The notes under the pieces were generated by a model. The model was not told the DNA's origin and ran no database searches. It saw nothing but the letters and a program-made list of their open reading frames with translations. Below, piece after piece: positions 1 to 10,645 of a stretch of 12,606 nucleotides of DNA (its first letter is position 1; each line of letters starts with the position of its first letter). Both the position numbers and the translations under genes were made by a program. Source of the stretch: Porticoccaceae bacterium (lineage in GTDB: Bacteria > Pseudomonadota > Gammaproteobacteria > Pseudomonadales > Porticoccaceae); assembly GCA_003491845.1 (NCBI GenBank), contig DNBN01000235.1:1-12606 (forward strand). The letters run 5' to 3'.

Positions 1-773
1 TGCGGACAAAACAACCGCTATCGTTGGTGGCTGCAATGGCTATAGGTTTCATGGCAATGGTTTCCGGGATAGTTTCAGCAGAACGTGATACCTCTAGAGA
101 TCAATACCGTCATCCAGCGCAAACGCTATCTTTTTTTGGAATTTCTCCGAAAATGGATGTCTTGGAGATTGCTCCTGGTGGTGGCTGGTACACAGAGTTT
201 TTGGCCAATTATATTACCGGGGATCTGCTGGCAGCTCATTACGATCCGAATTCCAAAGTGGCCTATTATCAGAAATCTCAAGCCCGTTTTATGAGCAAGA
301 TATCTGCCGATGCGCAATTATATGGCAATGTCAAAATGCACATATTTGATGCGGGTGCAAAAGTACTCGATGTTGAAGATAATGCAGTTGATGCAGCGGT
401 GACGTTTCGAAATGTTCATAATTGGATGGGGTCTGGTACAGAGGCTTCATCTTTTGAGTTGTTTTTTAGTGCTTTAAAACCAGGCGGCGTATTAGGTGTT
501 GTAGAGCATAGAGCCCCAGTGGGGACAGACAAAGCAACAATGCAAAAAAGCGGTTATATGACGCAAGATTATGTTATTGAGCTTGCGGTTAAGGCGGGTT
601 TTATCTTTGAAGAATCCTCCGAAATTAATGCGAACAAAAATGACACTGCAGACCACCCCAAAGGGGTCTGGACGTTACCTCCTAGTTTGCGGTTGGGGAA
701 TCAAGATCGTGAGCGCTATTTGGCTATTGGTGAGAGTGACCGAATGACATTGCGGTTTAGAAAACCAAGCTAG
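1..773 (+). CDS. Predicted exported class I SAM-methyltransferase-like protein (COG4798 type), 5' end cut by the window edge
   Basis: The reading frame is open to the left edge. The first two bases, TG, are in register to be the end of an ATG/GTG/TTG codon, giving M-R-T-K-Q-P-L-S and then a hydrophobic stretch ending in VSA before ERD. That is a textbook Sec signal peptide (basic n-region, about 15 hydrophobic residues, V-S-A cleavage site), so the gene probably begins one base before the window and encodes about 257 residues. The mature part has a class I methyltransferase motif I (VLEIAPGGGWYTE, codons near 159-197), an acidic post-motif region, a motif IV/V-like segment (FRNVHNW), the LKPGGVLGVVEH strand/turn, and a C-terminal HPKGVWTLPPSL block. 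I recognise these as features of the 'predicted methyltransferase' COG4798 group. The substrate is unknown. Its TAG stop overlaps the GTG start of yheU (TAGTG), which suggests co-translation. An internal TTG at 24 is a possible but poorer start because it would remove the basic n-region. Confidence 0.8.
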   Translation, partial: RTKQPLSLVAAMAIGFMAMVSGIVSAERDTSRDQYRHPAQTLSFFGISPKMDVLEIAPGGGWYTEFLANYITGDLLAAHYDPNSKVAYYQKSQARFMSKISADAQLYGNVKMHIFDAGAKVLDVEDNAVDAAVTFRNVHNWMGSGTEASSFELFFSALKPGGVLGVVEHRAPVGTDKATMQKSGYMTQDYVIELAVKAGFIFEESSEINANKNDTADHPKGVWTLPPSLRLGNQDRERYLAIGESDRMTLRFRKPS

Positions 774-1039
774 TGATTGAAATCCCATCGGCTAGATTAA
801 CGCAGGGTGCACTCCGGGGAATTGTGGAGGAGTATATTCTACGTGAGGGAACTGACTACGGTGCTTTGGAGATTACTTTGCAGAGTAAAATTGAACAGGT
901 TATGTTGCAGTTAGAAAAGAGAGAGGTGGTTATTACATTTGACCCGCTTACCGAAAACTGCACGCTCCTTACATCTAATCAGTTCAACAGACTGTCTAGT
1001 GAGCATCGCATTACTGAACAAAGCAACACAGATGCTTAA
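773..1039 (+). CDS. yheU: YheU family protein (UPF0270)
   Basis: This is a small protein of 88 residues starting at GTG 773, which overlaps the previous stop codon by one base. It matches the YheU/UPF0270 family: an N-terminal IP..L...L..I.E.(Y/F)(I/V)LREGTDYG block at residues 4-30, followed by a helix of the type LQSKIEQVMLQLE and a short strand (EVVITFDPLTENCTLL) near residues 51-66. Typical members have about 70-75 residues. This copy has a polar C-terminal tail of about 15 residues that runs into the tilS start. The family's function is unknown. No signal peptide or membrane segment is visible, so the protein is presumably cytosolic. The GTG start has no separate strong Shine-Dalgarno sequence and probably relies on coupling with the upstream gene. 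Confidence 0.85.
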   Translation: MIEIPSARLTQGALRGIVEEYILREGTDYGALEITLQSKIEQVMLQLEKREVVITFDPLTENCTLLTSNQFNRLSSEHRITEQSNTDA

Positions 1040-2378
1040 GTCTGGGTTGGTCAGAGATGCGGAGTTCTCGTCTTTGATGGAGAAGGTTCAGGCTGCGCCT
1101 CAAATCCTTGTTGGCTTTAGTGGTGGTCTTGACTCAACAGTTTTGTTGCACTGGCTGCACACTTTTATTGCCAAAGACAGGCTAACCGCTATTCATGTCA
1201 ATCATGGCTTGTCTGCGCATGCTAAGGAATGGGAGACCCATGCTATACAGTTTTGTGCGGCACTTGGCGTGACTTGTCACTGTGAGTCTGTTCGCATCCT
1301 TTCCAATGGTGGTGGTATCGAAGATGGCGCGCGGCGAGCACGATATGCAGTTTTTGAGCAGCGCTTGGTGGTCGGAGGAGTTTTATTGTTAGGCCATCAT
1401 CAAGATGATCAGAGTGAAACTATGCTGTACCGTTTGATGAGAAGTGCAGGGCCCAAGGGGCTTTCAGGTATGCCTGTGACCCGTGCTCTGGGGTGTGGAC
1501 ACTTGTATAGACCCTTATTGTCAGTCTCTAAGCTGGAATTGACACAGTATGCCGTTCAAGAGAGTCTCACCTTTGTAGAAGATAATAGTAATAGTAGTGA
1601 TATGTATGATCGTAATTTTCTGCGTCATCGCATTATTCCGATACTTGCGCAACGATGGCCTGATTATCGTCAAAGATTGACAGGTGCCGCTGCAATAAAC
1701 CTTGATGCTCAAGAGCTCTGTCGATCTCTAGCGCTCGAAGACCTTCAGTCACTTCAGGTGCGAAAGGAGCGGGGAGGACTGTCCTTATCGCTAGCCTGTT
1801 TTAACGAATTAACAGCGGTAAGACAGAGGAATGTGCTGCGTTATTGGAAACTATCCAACGAACACAGTGGCCCTAACGCGAAGATTATTGCTGAAGTTTT
1901 ATTATCAGTGATTAATGCGAAAATAGACGCTAACCCAAAAGTTGTTTATCAAGACACTGAGTATCGACGTTTTTCTAATCGTTTGTATATGTTAGATGCG
2001 CATCGATTTAGTCATGCTCAGACACAAGCAATGGATGATTTTGATTGGTGTCATGAAGATGTAGTTGATGTGGGAGGTCATATGCAGCTTGCAGCTGCAT
2101 CATCCTTGGGATCAGGATTACGAGTACCCCCAACACGGATGTTCACTGTGCGTTTGAGAAAAGGCGGTGAAACGTGCCATCCAGTTGGACGAACTCATTC
2201 TAACAGTCTAAAAAAATGCCTCCAGGAGTTTGGAGTAGAACCTTGGTGGCGAGACAAAATTCCTTTGATTTTTGTTGGTCAGGAGCTTGTAGCTGTTGCA
2301 GATCTTTGGGTTTGTGAAGGTTGGCAAGCTAAGATCGATGAATTGGGTGTTAAAATCCACTGGCAAGACAACTCTTAG
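1032..2378 (+). CDS. tilS: tRNA(Ile)-lysidine synthase
   Basis: TilS uses ATP and lysine to convert cytidine 34 of the CAU-anticodon tRNA(Ile) to lysidine, so that the tRNA reads AUA as isoleucine. It is an essential cytosolic enzyme. With the ATG at 1032 the protein has 448 residues, close to the usual 430-450. The N-terminal PP-loop ATPase signature SGGLDST is at residues 30-36, followed by a VNHGLS block near 57-61 and GHHQDDQSET at 121-130. The region around 'EDNSN...RNFLRHRIIPIL' fits the tRNA-binding core. A C-terminal TilS_C domain (FTVRLRKGGETC through VADLWVCEGW) closes the protein. The start is uncertain. ATG 1032 overlaps yheU by 8 bases but lacks a clear Shine-Dalgarno sequence. 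ATG 1077 would give 433 residues with a GGAG 12 bases upstream. Both keep the whole catalytic domain. Synteny with pyrG downstream is standard. Confidence 0.95.
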   Translation: MLKSGLVRDAEFSSLMEKVQAAPQILVGFSGGLDSTVLLHWLHTFIAKDRLTAIHVNHGLSAHAKEWETHAIQFCAALGVTCHCESVRILSNGGGIEDGARRARYAVFEQRLVVGGVLLLGHHQDDQSETMLYRLMRSAGPKGLSGMPVTRALGCGHLYRPLLSVSKLELTQYAVQESLTFVEDNSNSSDMYDRNFLRHRIIPILAQRWPDYRQRLTGAAAINLDAQELCRSLALEDLQSLQVRKERGGLSLSLACFNELTAVRQRNVLRYWKLSNEHSGPNAKIIAEVLLSVINAKIDANPKVVYQDTEYRRFSNRLYMLDAHRFSHAQTQAMDDFDWCHEDVVDVGGHMQLAAASSLGSGLRVPPTRMFTVRLRKGGETCHPVGRTHSNSLKKCLQEFGVEPWWRDKIPLIFVGQELVAVADLWVCEGWQAKIDELGVKIHWQDNS

Positions 2379-6386
<4,008 letters not shown>

Positions 6387-6404
6387 ACGCATAGAGTAAA
6401 AAAC

Positions 6405-6439
6405 GTCACTATGGCGACATGATATAGGATGTCATTATG
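6405..6439 (+). repeat. Imperfect direct repeat and small inverted repeat over the ftsB start
   Basis: GTCACTATG (6405-6413) is repeated as GTCATTATG (6431-6439) with one mismatch, and the second copy contains the ftsB ATG. Between them, GACAT (6416-6420) and ATGTC (6429-6433) form a 5-bp inverted repeat with an 8-base loop. The ftsB Shine-Dalgarno AGGA (6426-6429) lies in the loop and the first paired base. The first copy also opens a three-codon ORF (ATG GCG ACA TGA). These elements are short and could be chance. They are listed because they lie over the initiation region. Confidence 0.3.
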
Positions 6440-6754
6440 CGTTGGTTTGTTATTCTTTTGGTGTTCTTGTTATTTGCGTTGCAAACTCGATTGTGGGTTG
6501 GGGAAGGCAGCCTTGCGCATAAATCTGAGTTAAATCGTGAACTGGCAGCGCAAAAAGTTGAAAATAAGCGATTGCGCCAACGTAACGAGTTGCTTGCTAG
6601 AGATGTCCAGAGTTTGAAAACTAATCTTGACGCCATTGAAGAGAAAGCAAGACAGGACCTTGGGATGATTAAACAGAATGAGGTTTTCTATTTCGTTACT
6701 GATGATGCAGCTCCTATAAAAGACCAAATGATCACATCAGAGGTTTCTCCTTGA
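6437..6754 (+). CDS. ftsB: Cell division protein FtsB
   Basis: FtsB is a bitopic inner-membrane protein of the divisome. With FtsL and FtsQ it forms the complex that activates septal wall synthesis by FtsWI. The protein has 105 residues (E. coli 103). It begins with a very short cytosolic end (MRW) and one transmembrane helix at about 4-16 (FVILLVFLLFALQ). This runs straight into the family motif QTRLWVGEGSL (16-26) and a coiled coil over about 28-72, rich in Glu/Lys/Arg/Leu. The C-terminal block IEEKARQDLGMIKQNEVFYFV (67-87) is the conserved FtsQ-binding part. The last 18 residues form a polar tail. The ATG has AGGA 7 bases upstream. The TGA stop overlaps the TTG start of ispD. An ftsB-ispD pair is usual in gammaproteobacteria. 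Confidence 0.95.
   Translation: MRWFVILLVFLLFALQTRLWVGEGSLAHKSELNRELAAQKVENKRLRQRNELLARDVQSLKTNLDAIEEKARQDLGMIKQNEVFYFVTDDAAPIKDQMITSEVSP
6739..6743 (+). promoter_or_regulatory. Ribosome binding site that supports the TTG start of ispD
   Basis: AGAGG lies 7 bases before TTG 6751, which is ideal spacing. The alternative in-frame ATG at 6763 would be 19 bases away and has no site of its own. The TTG also forms a TTGA overlap with the ftsB stop, the same geometry as the usual ATGA coupling. This favours the TTG start. Confidence 0.6.
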
Positions 6755-7461
6755 GTCGATGCATGCAAAAGTATTGGAGTATTGTACCAGCAGCTGGCAC
6801 TGGCCAGCGATTTGGTGGAGAAGTGCCAAAACAGTTTCAACTGCTCAATGCCAAGCCCTTAGCACAGCATACTCTGACAGCCTTATTAAGCCTTCCCGTG
6901 ATCCAAAAAATTGTGGTGCCATGTGATATGTCGTTTGAGGGCTGGAAGCAAGTTGAAGCGATTCAATCGCCTAGGGTCCAGTTAATTGATGGAGGCTCTA
7001 CTCGCGCAGAATCTGTATTAAATGGTCTGATGTCGCTTGTTGATGTTGCTGATCCAAACGATTGGATATTAGTGCATGATATGGCCAGACCTTGTGTTAC
7101 CGAAAAGGACATAACGTCATTGATCGATGAATTAAAAGACAATTCTGTGGGTGGTTTACTGGTCAGTCCGATCAATGAGACTTTAAAAATAGTTGACACG
7201 AGTAATCGTGTCACTAAAACGGTGCCACGAGAACATTATCGAAAAGCTCAAACTCCTCAATTATTTCGTTTTCAGCTATTAATGTCCGCTATGAAGGATA
7301 TGCTCGATAGTCAATACCAGCCAACCGATGAGGCTGCAGCGATGGAGCAGGCAGGGTATAAGGTACAAACGGTCGAGGGAAGGCAAGATAATATTAAAAT
7401 TACCTGCCCAGAGGATCTATTGATTGCTCAGGCTATTTTAGTCAATCAGGGGCAACAGTAA
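6751..7461 (+). CDS. ispD: 2-C-methyl-D-erythritol 4-phosphate cytidylyltransferase
   Basis: IspD joins MEP to CTP to give CDP-methylerythritol, the third step of the non-mevalonate isoprenoid pathway. It consumes the product of PyrG. From TTG 6751 the protein has 236 residues, the normal length. The nucleotide-binding N-terminus [18 protein letters not shown] (12-29) carries the expected G-x-G-x-R and PKQ residues. [14 protein letters not shown] (80-93), VHDMARPCV (108-116), [16 protein letters not shown] (159-174), [11 protein letters not shown] (192-202) and the C-terminal [12 protein letters not shown] (215-226) complete the family pattern. Met111 in VHDMARP replaces the usual Ala next to the conserved Asp110, a mild oddity. 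An ATG at 6763 is the alternative start and would remove four residues. The stop overlaps the ispF start by one base (TAATG). Confidence 0.98.
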   Translation: MSRCMQKYWSIVPAAGTGQRFGGEVPKQFQLLNAKPLAQHTLTALLSLPVIQKIVVPCDMSFEGWKQVEAIQSPRVQLIDGGSTRAESVLNGLMSLVDVADPNDWILVHDMARPCVTEKDITSLIDELKDNSVGGLLVSPINETLKIVDTSNRVTKTVPREHYRKAQTPQLFRFQLLMSAMKDMLDSQYQPTDEAAAMEQAGYKVQTVEGRQDNIKITCPEDLLIAQAILVNQGQQ

Positions 7462-7940
7462 TGCGAATTGGTCATGGCTATGATGTTCATGCTTTTGGTA
7501 GCGGCGACGCTCTTATTCTTGGAGGTGTGTCTATTCCTTTTGAGCGAGCATTCATTGCCCACTCTGACGGAGATGTTTTAACGCATGCATTTATCGATGC
7601 TATTTTGGGTGCTTTGTGTCTTGGGGATATAGGGCGACACTTTCCAGACACTGATCCTCACTATTTAGGCTACGATAGCCTAGCATTACTGGCTAAAGTG
7701 GTAATCTTAATGACAGAACAAGGTTATTCACTGGGTAATGCCGATCTGACCATTATTGCTCAACGTCCCAAAATGCTTCCTTATGTGGATGCCATGCGCA
7801 AAAATTTTGCCGCTGTTATTCAAACTGATATCCAAAGTATTAACATTAAGGCTACTACCTCAGAGAAGTTAGGTTTTACTGGTCGTGAAGAGGGCATAGC
7901 TTGCCATGCGTCAGTGTTATTATCGCCAGTTAGTTGTTAG
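7461..7940 (+). CDS. ispF: 2-C-methyl-D-erythritol 2,4-cyclodiphosphate synthase
   Basis: IspF cyclises CDP-methylerythritol 2-phosphate to MEcPP with release of CMP, the fifth step of the MEP pathway. IspE, the kinase acting between IspD and IspF, is not in this window. The protein has 159 residues, the usual length for this homotrimer. Metal ligands Asp8, His10 and His42 are all present, in GYDVHAF and in [31 protein letters not shown] (56-66) and the signature [16 protein letters not shown] (131-146) are intact. The ATG shares one base with the ispD stop, and ispD-ispF coupling is common in proteobacteria. The TAG stop lies 5 bases before the preferred truD ATG. Confidence 0.99.
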   Translation: MRIGHGYDVHAFGSGDALILGGVSIPFERAFIAHSDGDVLTHAFIDAILGALCLGDIGRHFPDTDPHYLGYDSLALLAKVVILMTEQGYSLGNADLTIIAQRPKMLPYVDAMRKNFAAVIQTDIQSINIKATTSEKLGFTGREEGIACHASVLLSPVSC

Positions 7941-7945
7941 CTATA

Positions 7946-8929
7946 ATGCCGCTAAACTCTGCCGGTAATTTTCGACACTTTGATATTAATTCTATGCCTT
8001 ATTTTTATGGTAAACCGCTGGCTACGGCGGTTTATCGTTGCTCTCCCGAAGATTTTTTAGTCGACGAAATTTTAGATGTCCAAGCTTCTGATGGCGGAGA
8101 GCATCTCTGGGTTTTGGTATCTAAGCGTGATCAAAATACCAGTTGGGTGGCGGGATTGTTAGCAAAACTTGTAGGTATTCCCAGAAACAGTGTGGGCTTT
8201 TGCGGGCTTAAAGATCGCTTCGCGGTGACTCGACAATGGTTTAGTCTGCATTTACCTGGTCAAGAGATTGATTTAGATGTACTAAAACATCCAGATTTCG
8301 ATGTATTAAAAGCGGTACGTCAGAATAGAAAGCTTCGCAGAGGAGTGCATAGTGGCAACCAATTTAGAATTGTATTGCATGACTTTTTTATAAAGGATTC
8401 AGACTTGCAGAAGCGTATTGAATGTATTCAGGAGCGCGGAGTGCCGAATTATTTTGGTGAGCAGCGTTTTGGTCATCAAGGGAATAATCTTTTGGAAGTA
8501 CAAAAATTAGTGGACAACGAGGGCCTTAAAGGTAATCGACATGGTAAAGGCCTCTTTCTGTCAGCAGCCCGCTCGTGGCTTTATAACTTAGTGTTGGCGA
8601 GATGGATCGAAAAGACACTGCAATCATGCAATGATATTGTGCCAAGTGACGGGCCTTTATGGGGCCGCGGTCGTTCAAATGCTACTCCACTAGTTGCTGA
8701 TATTGAATATGAAGTGCTTAATGATTGGCAAGATTGGTGCTACGCGCTGGAACATGCAGGTTTAAAACAGCAGCGCAGGGCATTTGTAATGTACCCCACA
8801 AACTTAACCGCGCAGTGGCTGATTCCGGGAAAATTATGCTTGCAGTTCAGTCTTACTAGCGGTTGCTATGCTACATCATTACTTAGAGAAATAGCAGAAT
8901 TATCCAAGCCAATACGCACATCGCTATGA
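7946..8929 (+). CDS. truD: tRNA pseudouridine(13) synthase TruD
   Basis: TruD converts uridine 13 to pseudouridine in tRNA(Glu). From ATG 7946 the protein has 327 residues, a little short of the E. coli 349. Family blocks are YGKPLATAVYRCSPEDFLVDE (21-41), the catalytic loop GLKDRFAVTRQW with Asp90 (equivalent to E. coli Asp80), NRKLRRGVHSGNQFRI (127-142), and NYFGEQRFGHQGNNL (168-182) followed by the TruD insertion domain. Start choice: the segment HFDINSMPYFYGKP aligns with the E. coli start region, so the later ATG at 7994 would remove conserved residues. A TTG at 7934 would add four residues and overlap ispF, but has no clear advantage. No strong Shine-Dalgarno sequence is visible, so coupling to ispF is likely. 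In many gammaproteobacteria surE follows directly; here it does not. Confidence 0.95.
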   Translation: MPLNSAGNFRHFDINSMPYFYGKPLATAVYRCSPEDFLVDEILDVQASDGGEHLWVLVSKRDQNTSWVAGLLAKLVGIPRNSVGFCGLKDRFAVTRQWFSLHLPGQEIDLDVLKHPDFDVLKAVRQNRKLRRGVHSGNQFRIVLHDFFIKDSDLQKRIECIQERGVPNYFGEQRFGHQGNNLLEVQKLVDNEGLKGNRHGKGLFLSAARSWLYNLVLARWIEKTLQSCNDIVPSDGPLWGRGRSNATPLVADIEYEVLNDWQDWCYALEHAGLKQQRRAFVMYPTNLTAQWLIPGKLCLQFSLTSGCYATSLLREIAELSKPIRTSL

Positions 8930-8981
8930 TATATTATTTGTCATTTAGGCTATGTTTTTGATTAATAATTTTGGAGTTAGT

Positions 8982-9008
8982 GTGAACGTTTTAATGAGAA
9001 AGAAATGA
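8982..9008 (+). pseudogene. Nine-codon mini-ORF, possible deletion scar of surE
   Basis: GTG 8982 opens a nine-codon frame, V/M-N-V-L-M-R-K-K-stop, whose TGA (9006-9008) overlaps the pcm ATG as ATGA. It has a proper ribosome binding site, GGAG at 8973-8976, 5 bases before the GTG. SurE nucleotidases begin with M-(R/K/N)-(I/V)-L-(L/V)-S-N-D-D, and surE normally sits exactly here, between truD and pcm, often ending in a short overlap with pcm. The mini-ORF therefore looks like the two ends of surE joined after an in-frame loss of nearly the whole gene. The matching stretch is only four or five residues, so chance cannot be excluded. The alternative is a small leader peptide that couples translation into pcm. 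Confidence 0.3.
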
Positions 9009-9679
9009 TGAATTCCATGGAATTAGCAGGCGTAGGGATGACGTCTCAACGGACTCGTGAACGTTTAATTAACCGCTTGACTGATCAGGGTATTACCCAT
9101 CAGGGTGTTTTAGATGTTATACGTATGACCCCTCGCCATATTTTTTTGGATGAGGCTCTTGCACATAAAGCCTACGAGGATACAGCGTTGCCCATTGGTT
9201 ATTCTCAAACCTTATCTCAACCCTATATAGTAGCTCGAATGACGGAAATTTTACTGTCCTTAGGACCCTTAGATAAAGTGTTAGAAATAGGCACAGGTTC
9301 TGGTTATCAGGCGACTATATTGGCACAGCTAGTTACTCAGGTACATACCGTTGAGCGCATTGAGCCTCTTTTGCTAAAAGCCAAGCAACGATTTAGAAAG
9401 CTTGGATTAAATAATATCCAAGCTAACCTATCAGATGGATCTTTTGGTTGGAAAAAACAGGCGCCTTACAATGGTATTATTGCTACTGCAGCCCCGCAAT
9501 CGATTCCGGAGAGTTTATTGCACCAGCTGGCGCCAAATGGCATATTGGTAATACCTGTTGGTAATGGTAATGAACAAACCCTGAGTGTGGTTAAGCGAAT
9601 AGCTAACACTGACGAGTTTGATCAAAAGACAATTGAAAAGGTTAAATTTGTTCCCCTATTAAGTGGTTTAGCACGCTGA
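9005..9679 (+). CDS. pcm: Protein-L-isoaspartate O-methyltransferase
   Basis: Pcm uses SAM to methylate isoaspartyl residues in aged proteins, starting their repair. It is cytosolic and important in stationary phase, which fits its position near rpoS. The protein has 224 residues from ATG 9005 (E. coli 208). The extra length is an N-terminal stretch, so the start could be at 9005, 9008 or 9017. Motifs are [21 protein letters not shown] (61-81, the family's pre-motif I substrate region), motif [17 protein letters not shown] (92-107), motif post-I VERIEPL (116-122), [10 protein letters not shown] (155-164), and the C-terminal [10 protein letters not shown] (212-221). A purine-rich GAGAAAGAA immediately precedes the first ATG. 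It ends 17 bases before the next gene, so the two are probably co-transcribed. Confidence 0.97.
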   Translation: MMNSMELAGVGMTSQRTRERLINRLTDQGITHQGVLDVIRMTPRHIFLDEALAHKAYEDTALPIGYSQTLSQPYIVARMTEILLSLGPLDKVLEIGTGSGYQATILAQLVTQVHTVERIEPLLLKAKQRFRKLGLNNIQANLSDGSFGWKKQAPYNGIIATAAPQSIPESLLHQLAPNGILVIPVGNGNEQTLSVVKRIANTDEFDQKTIEKVKFVPLLSGLAR

Positions 9680-9696
9680 GATAAGAGATATTACTG

Positions 9697-10638
9697 ATGA
9701 GATCATTAAAGAACAATTTTCAGCTGTTTTTCAAAGGAATTCTAATGGGTGCTGCAGATGTTGTGCCTGGGGTATCTGGAGGCACTATCGCCTTTATTAC
9801 TGGTATCTATGTTGAGTTGGTGGCGACGATTAAAGGATTCAATCTCGATGCTTTGCGGGTATTGAAAACCCAGGGTATTACTGTCGCTTGGTCCCATTTA
9901 AACGGTAACTTTATTACTATTTTGTTGGCCGGGATTGTTTCCAGTGTTGTGTCCCTTGCACAGGTTATGCAATATCTTCTTGTGGCGCAGCCCTTGCCTT
10001 TGTGGTCTTTTTTTTCAGGGCTAATAATCGGGTCAGTATTGTTCTTATTGCGTCAGACGCCGGCTAAAAATGTGACTGAAAAAATACTGTTTATTATCGG
10101 TATTGCAATAGCCTATAGTATTTCTATAGCTCCAGCTATTGTTTTGGAAGGAACCATATTGACTATGTTTTTTGCCGGATCAATCGCCTTATGTGCAATG
10201 ATATTGCCAGGTATTTCAGGATCTTTTATTCTTGTCTTATTGGGCCTTTATCCGGTTTTCATAAGTGCGATTGCAGATCTAAATATAGCTATTTTATGCG
10301 CTTTTGCTCTAGGTGGAGTGAGTGGATTAATGATGTTTAGTCGCTTATTATCTTGGTTATTGGACCATTATCAATCAGCAATTATTGCACTTATGTGTGG
10401 TTTTCTCGTTGGCAGCTTAAACATTATTTGGCCATGGAAACAGACAATAGAGTCGCAGCTAAGCAATACTGGAAAGCTAATTGTCACGCAGACTGAAAAT
10501 TTATTGCCGGCCCAATTCGCTGAGATAAATGGCCAAGACCCGCAACTGATCCTGTGTCTGATGATGTTGCTGGTAGGTTTTGTTGTAGCGCTGGGACTTG
10601 AGTACATGGGAAAACCTACGCCTGACGTGCGGTCGTAG
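9697..10638 (+). CDS. DUF368 membrane protein, predicted undecaprenyl-phosphate translocase (PopT type)
   Basis: This polytopic inner-membrane protein has 313 residues and about eight hydrophobic segments. It carries the two diagnostic DUF368 loops, GAADVVPGVSGGT (18-30) and ILPGISGSFILVLLGLY (169-185). Both contain PGxSG and they sit in the two halves of the protein, as expected for an internally repeated fold. Members of this family (PopT in Staphylococcus aureus; a Vibrio cholerae homologue) were reported in 2022 to return the lipid carrier undecaprenyl phosphate across the cytoplasmic membrane. Assigning that role here rests on family membership. AAGAG lies 9 bases before the ATG. The gene sits between pcm and nlpD, 7 bases before nlpD, which fits an envelope function. 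Its last codons are part of a strong inverted repeat. A hydrophilic segment at about 247-282 interrupts the membrane region before the last helix. Confidence 0.9.
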   Translation: MRSLKNNFQLFFKGILMGAADVVPGVSGGTIAFITGIYVELVATIKGFNLDALRVLKTQGITVAWSHLNGNFITILLAGIVSSVVSLAQVMQYLLVAQPLPLWSFFSGLIIGSVLFLLRQTPAKNVTEKILFIIGIAIAYSISIAPAIVLEGTILTMFFAGSIALCAMILPGISGSFILVLLGLYPVFISAIADLNIAILCAFALGGVSGLMMFSRLLSWLLDHYQSAIIALMCGFLVGSLNIIWPWKQTIESQLSNTGKLIVTQTENLLPAQFAEINGQDPQLILCLMMLLVGFVVALGLEYMGKPTPDVRS

Positions 10639-10643
10639 GTTTT
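10611..10643 (+). promoter_or_regulatory. Perfect 10-bp inverted repeat at the DUF368 gene end and nlpD start
   Basis: AAAACCTACG (10611-10620) and CGTAGGTTTT (10634-10643) are exact reverse complements around a 13-base loop. The repeat covers the last codons and stop of the DUF368 gene and ends two bases before the nlpD ATG (10646). The only Shine-Dalgarno-like bases for nlpD (TAGG, 10636-10639) are in the 3' arm and would be hidden in the RNA hairpin. Ribosomes finishing the DUF368 gene would melt it, which would couple the two genes. The four Ts at the end also make it resemble a weak intrinsic terminator. The repeat itself is directly visible; its function is inferred. Confidence 0.55.
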
Positions 10644-10645
10644 AA

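Noticed and set aside
2082..2100. Perfect 8-bp inverted repeat (ATGCAGCT-TGC-AGCTGCAT) inside tilS
   Set aside because: It lies in coding sequence for an alanine-rich linker, and a stem of this size is not surprising somewhere in 12.6 kb; there is no regulatory context.
7666..7682. Perfect 7-bp inverted repeat (TAGGCTA-CGA-TAGCCTA) inside ispF
   Set aside because: It is within conserved coding sequence and within chance expectation for this length.
7942..7947. Perfect TATAAT across the truD start codon
   Set aside because: It overlaps the preferred ATG, so a transcript from it could not give full-length TruD from that start; no -35 was found.
8938..8968. Possible pcm promoter: TTGTCA at 8938-8943 with an AT-rich -10 region
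   Set aside because: The -35 is good, but the candidates at correct spacing (ATTAAT, TTAATA) lack key -10 bases; too weak to annotate.
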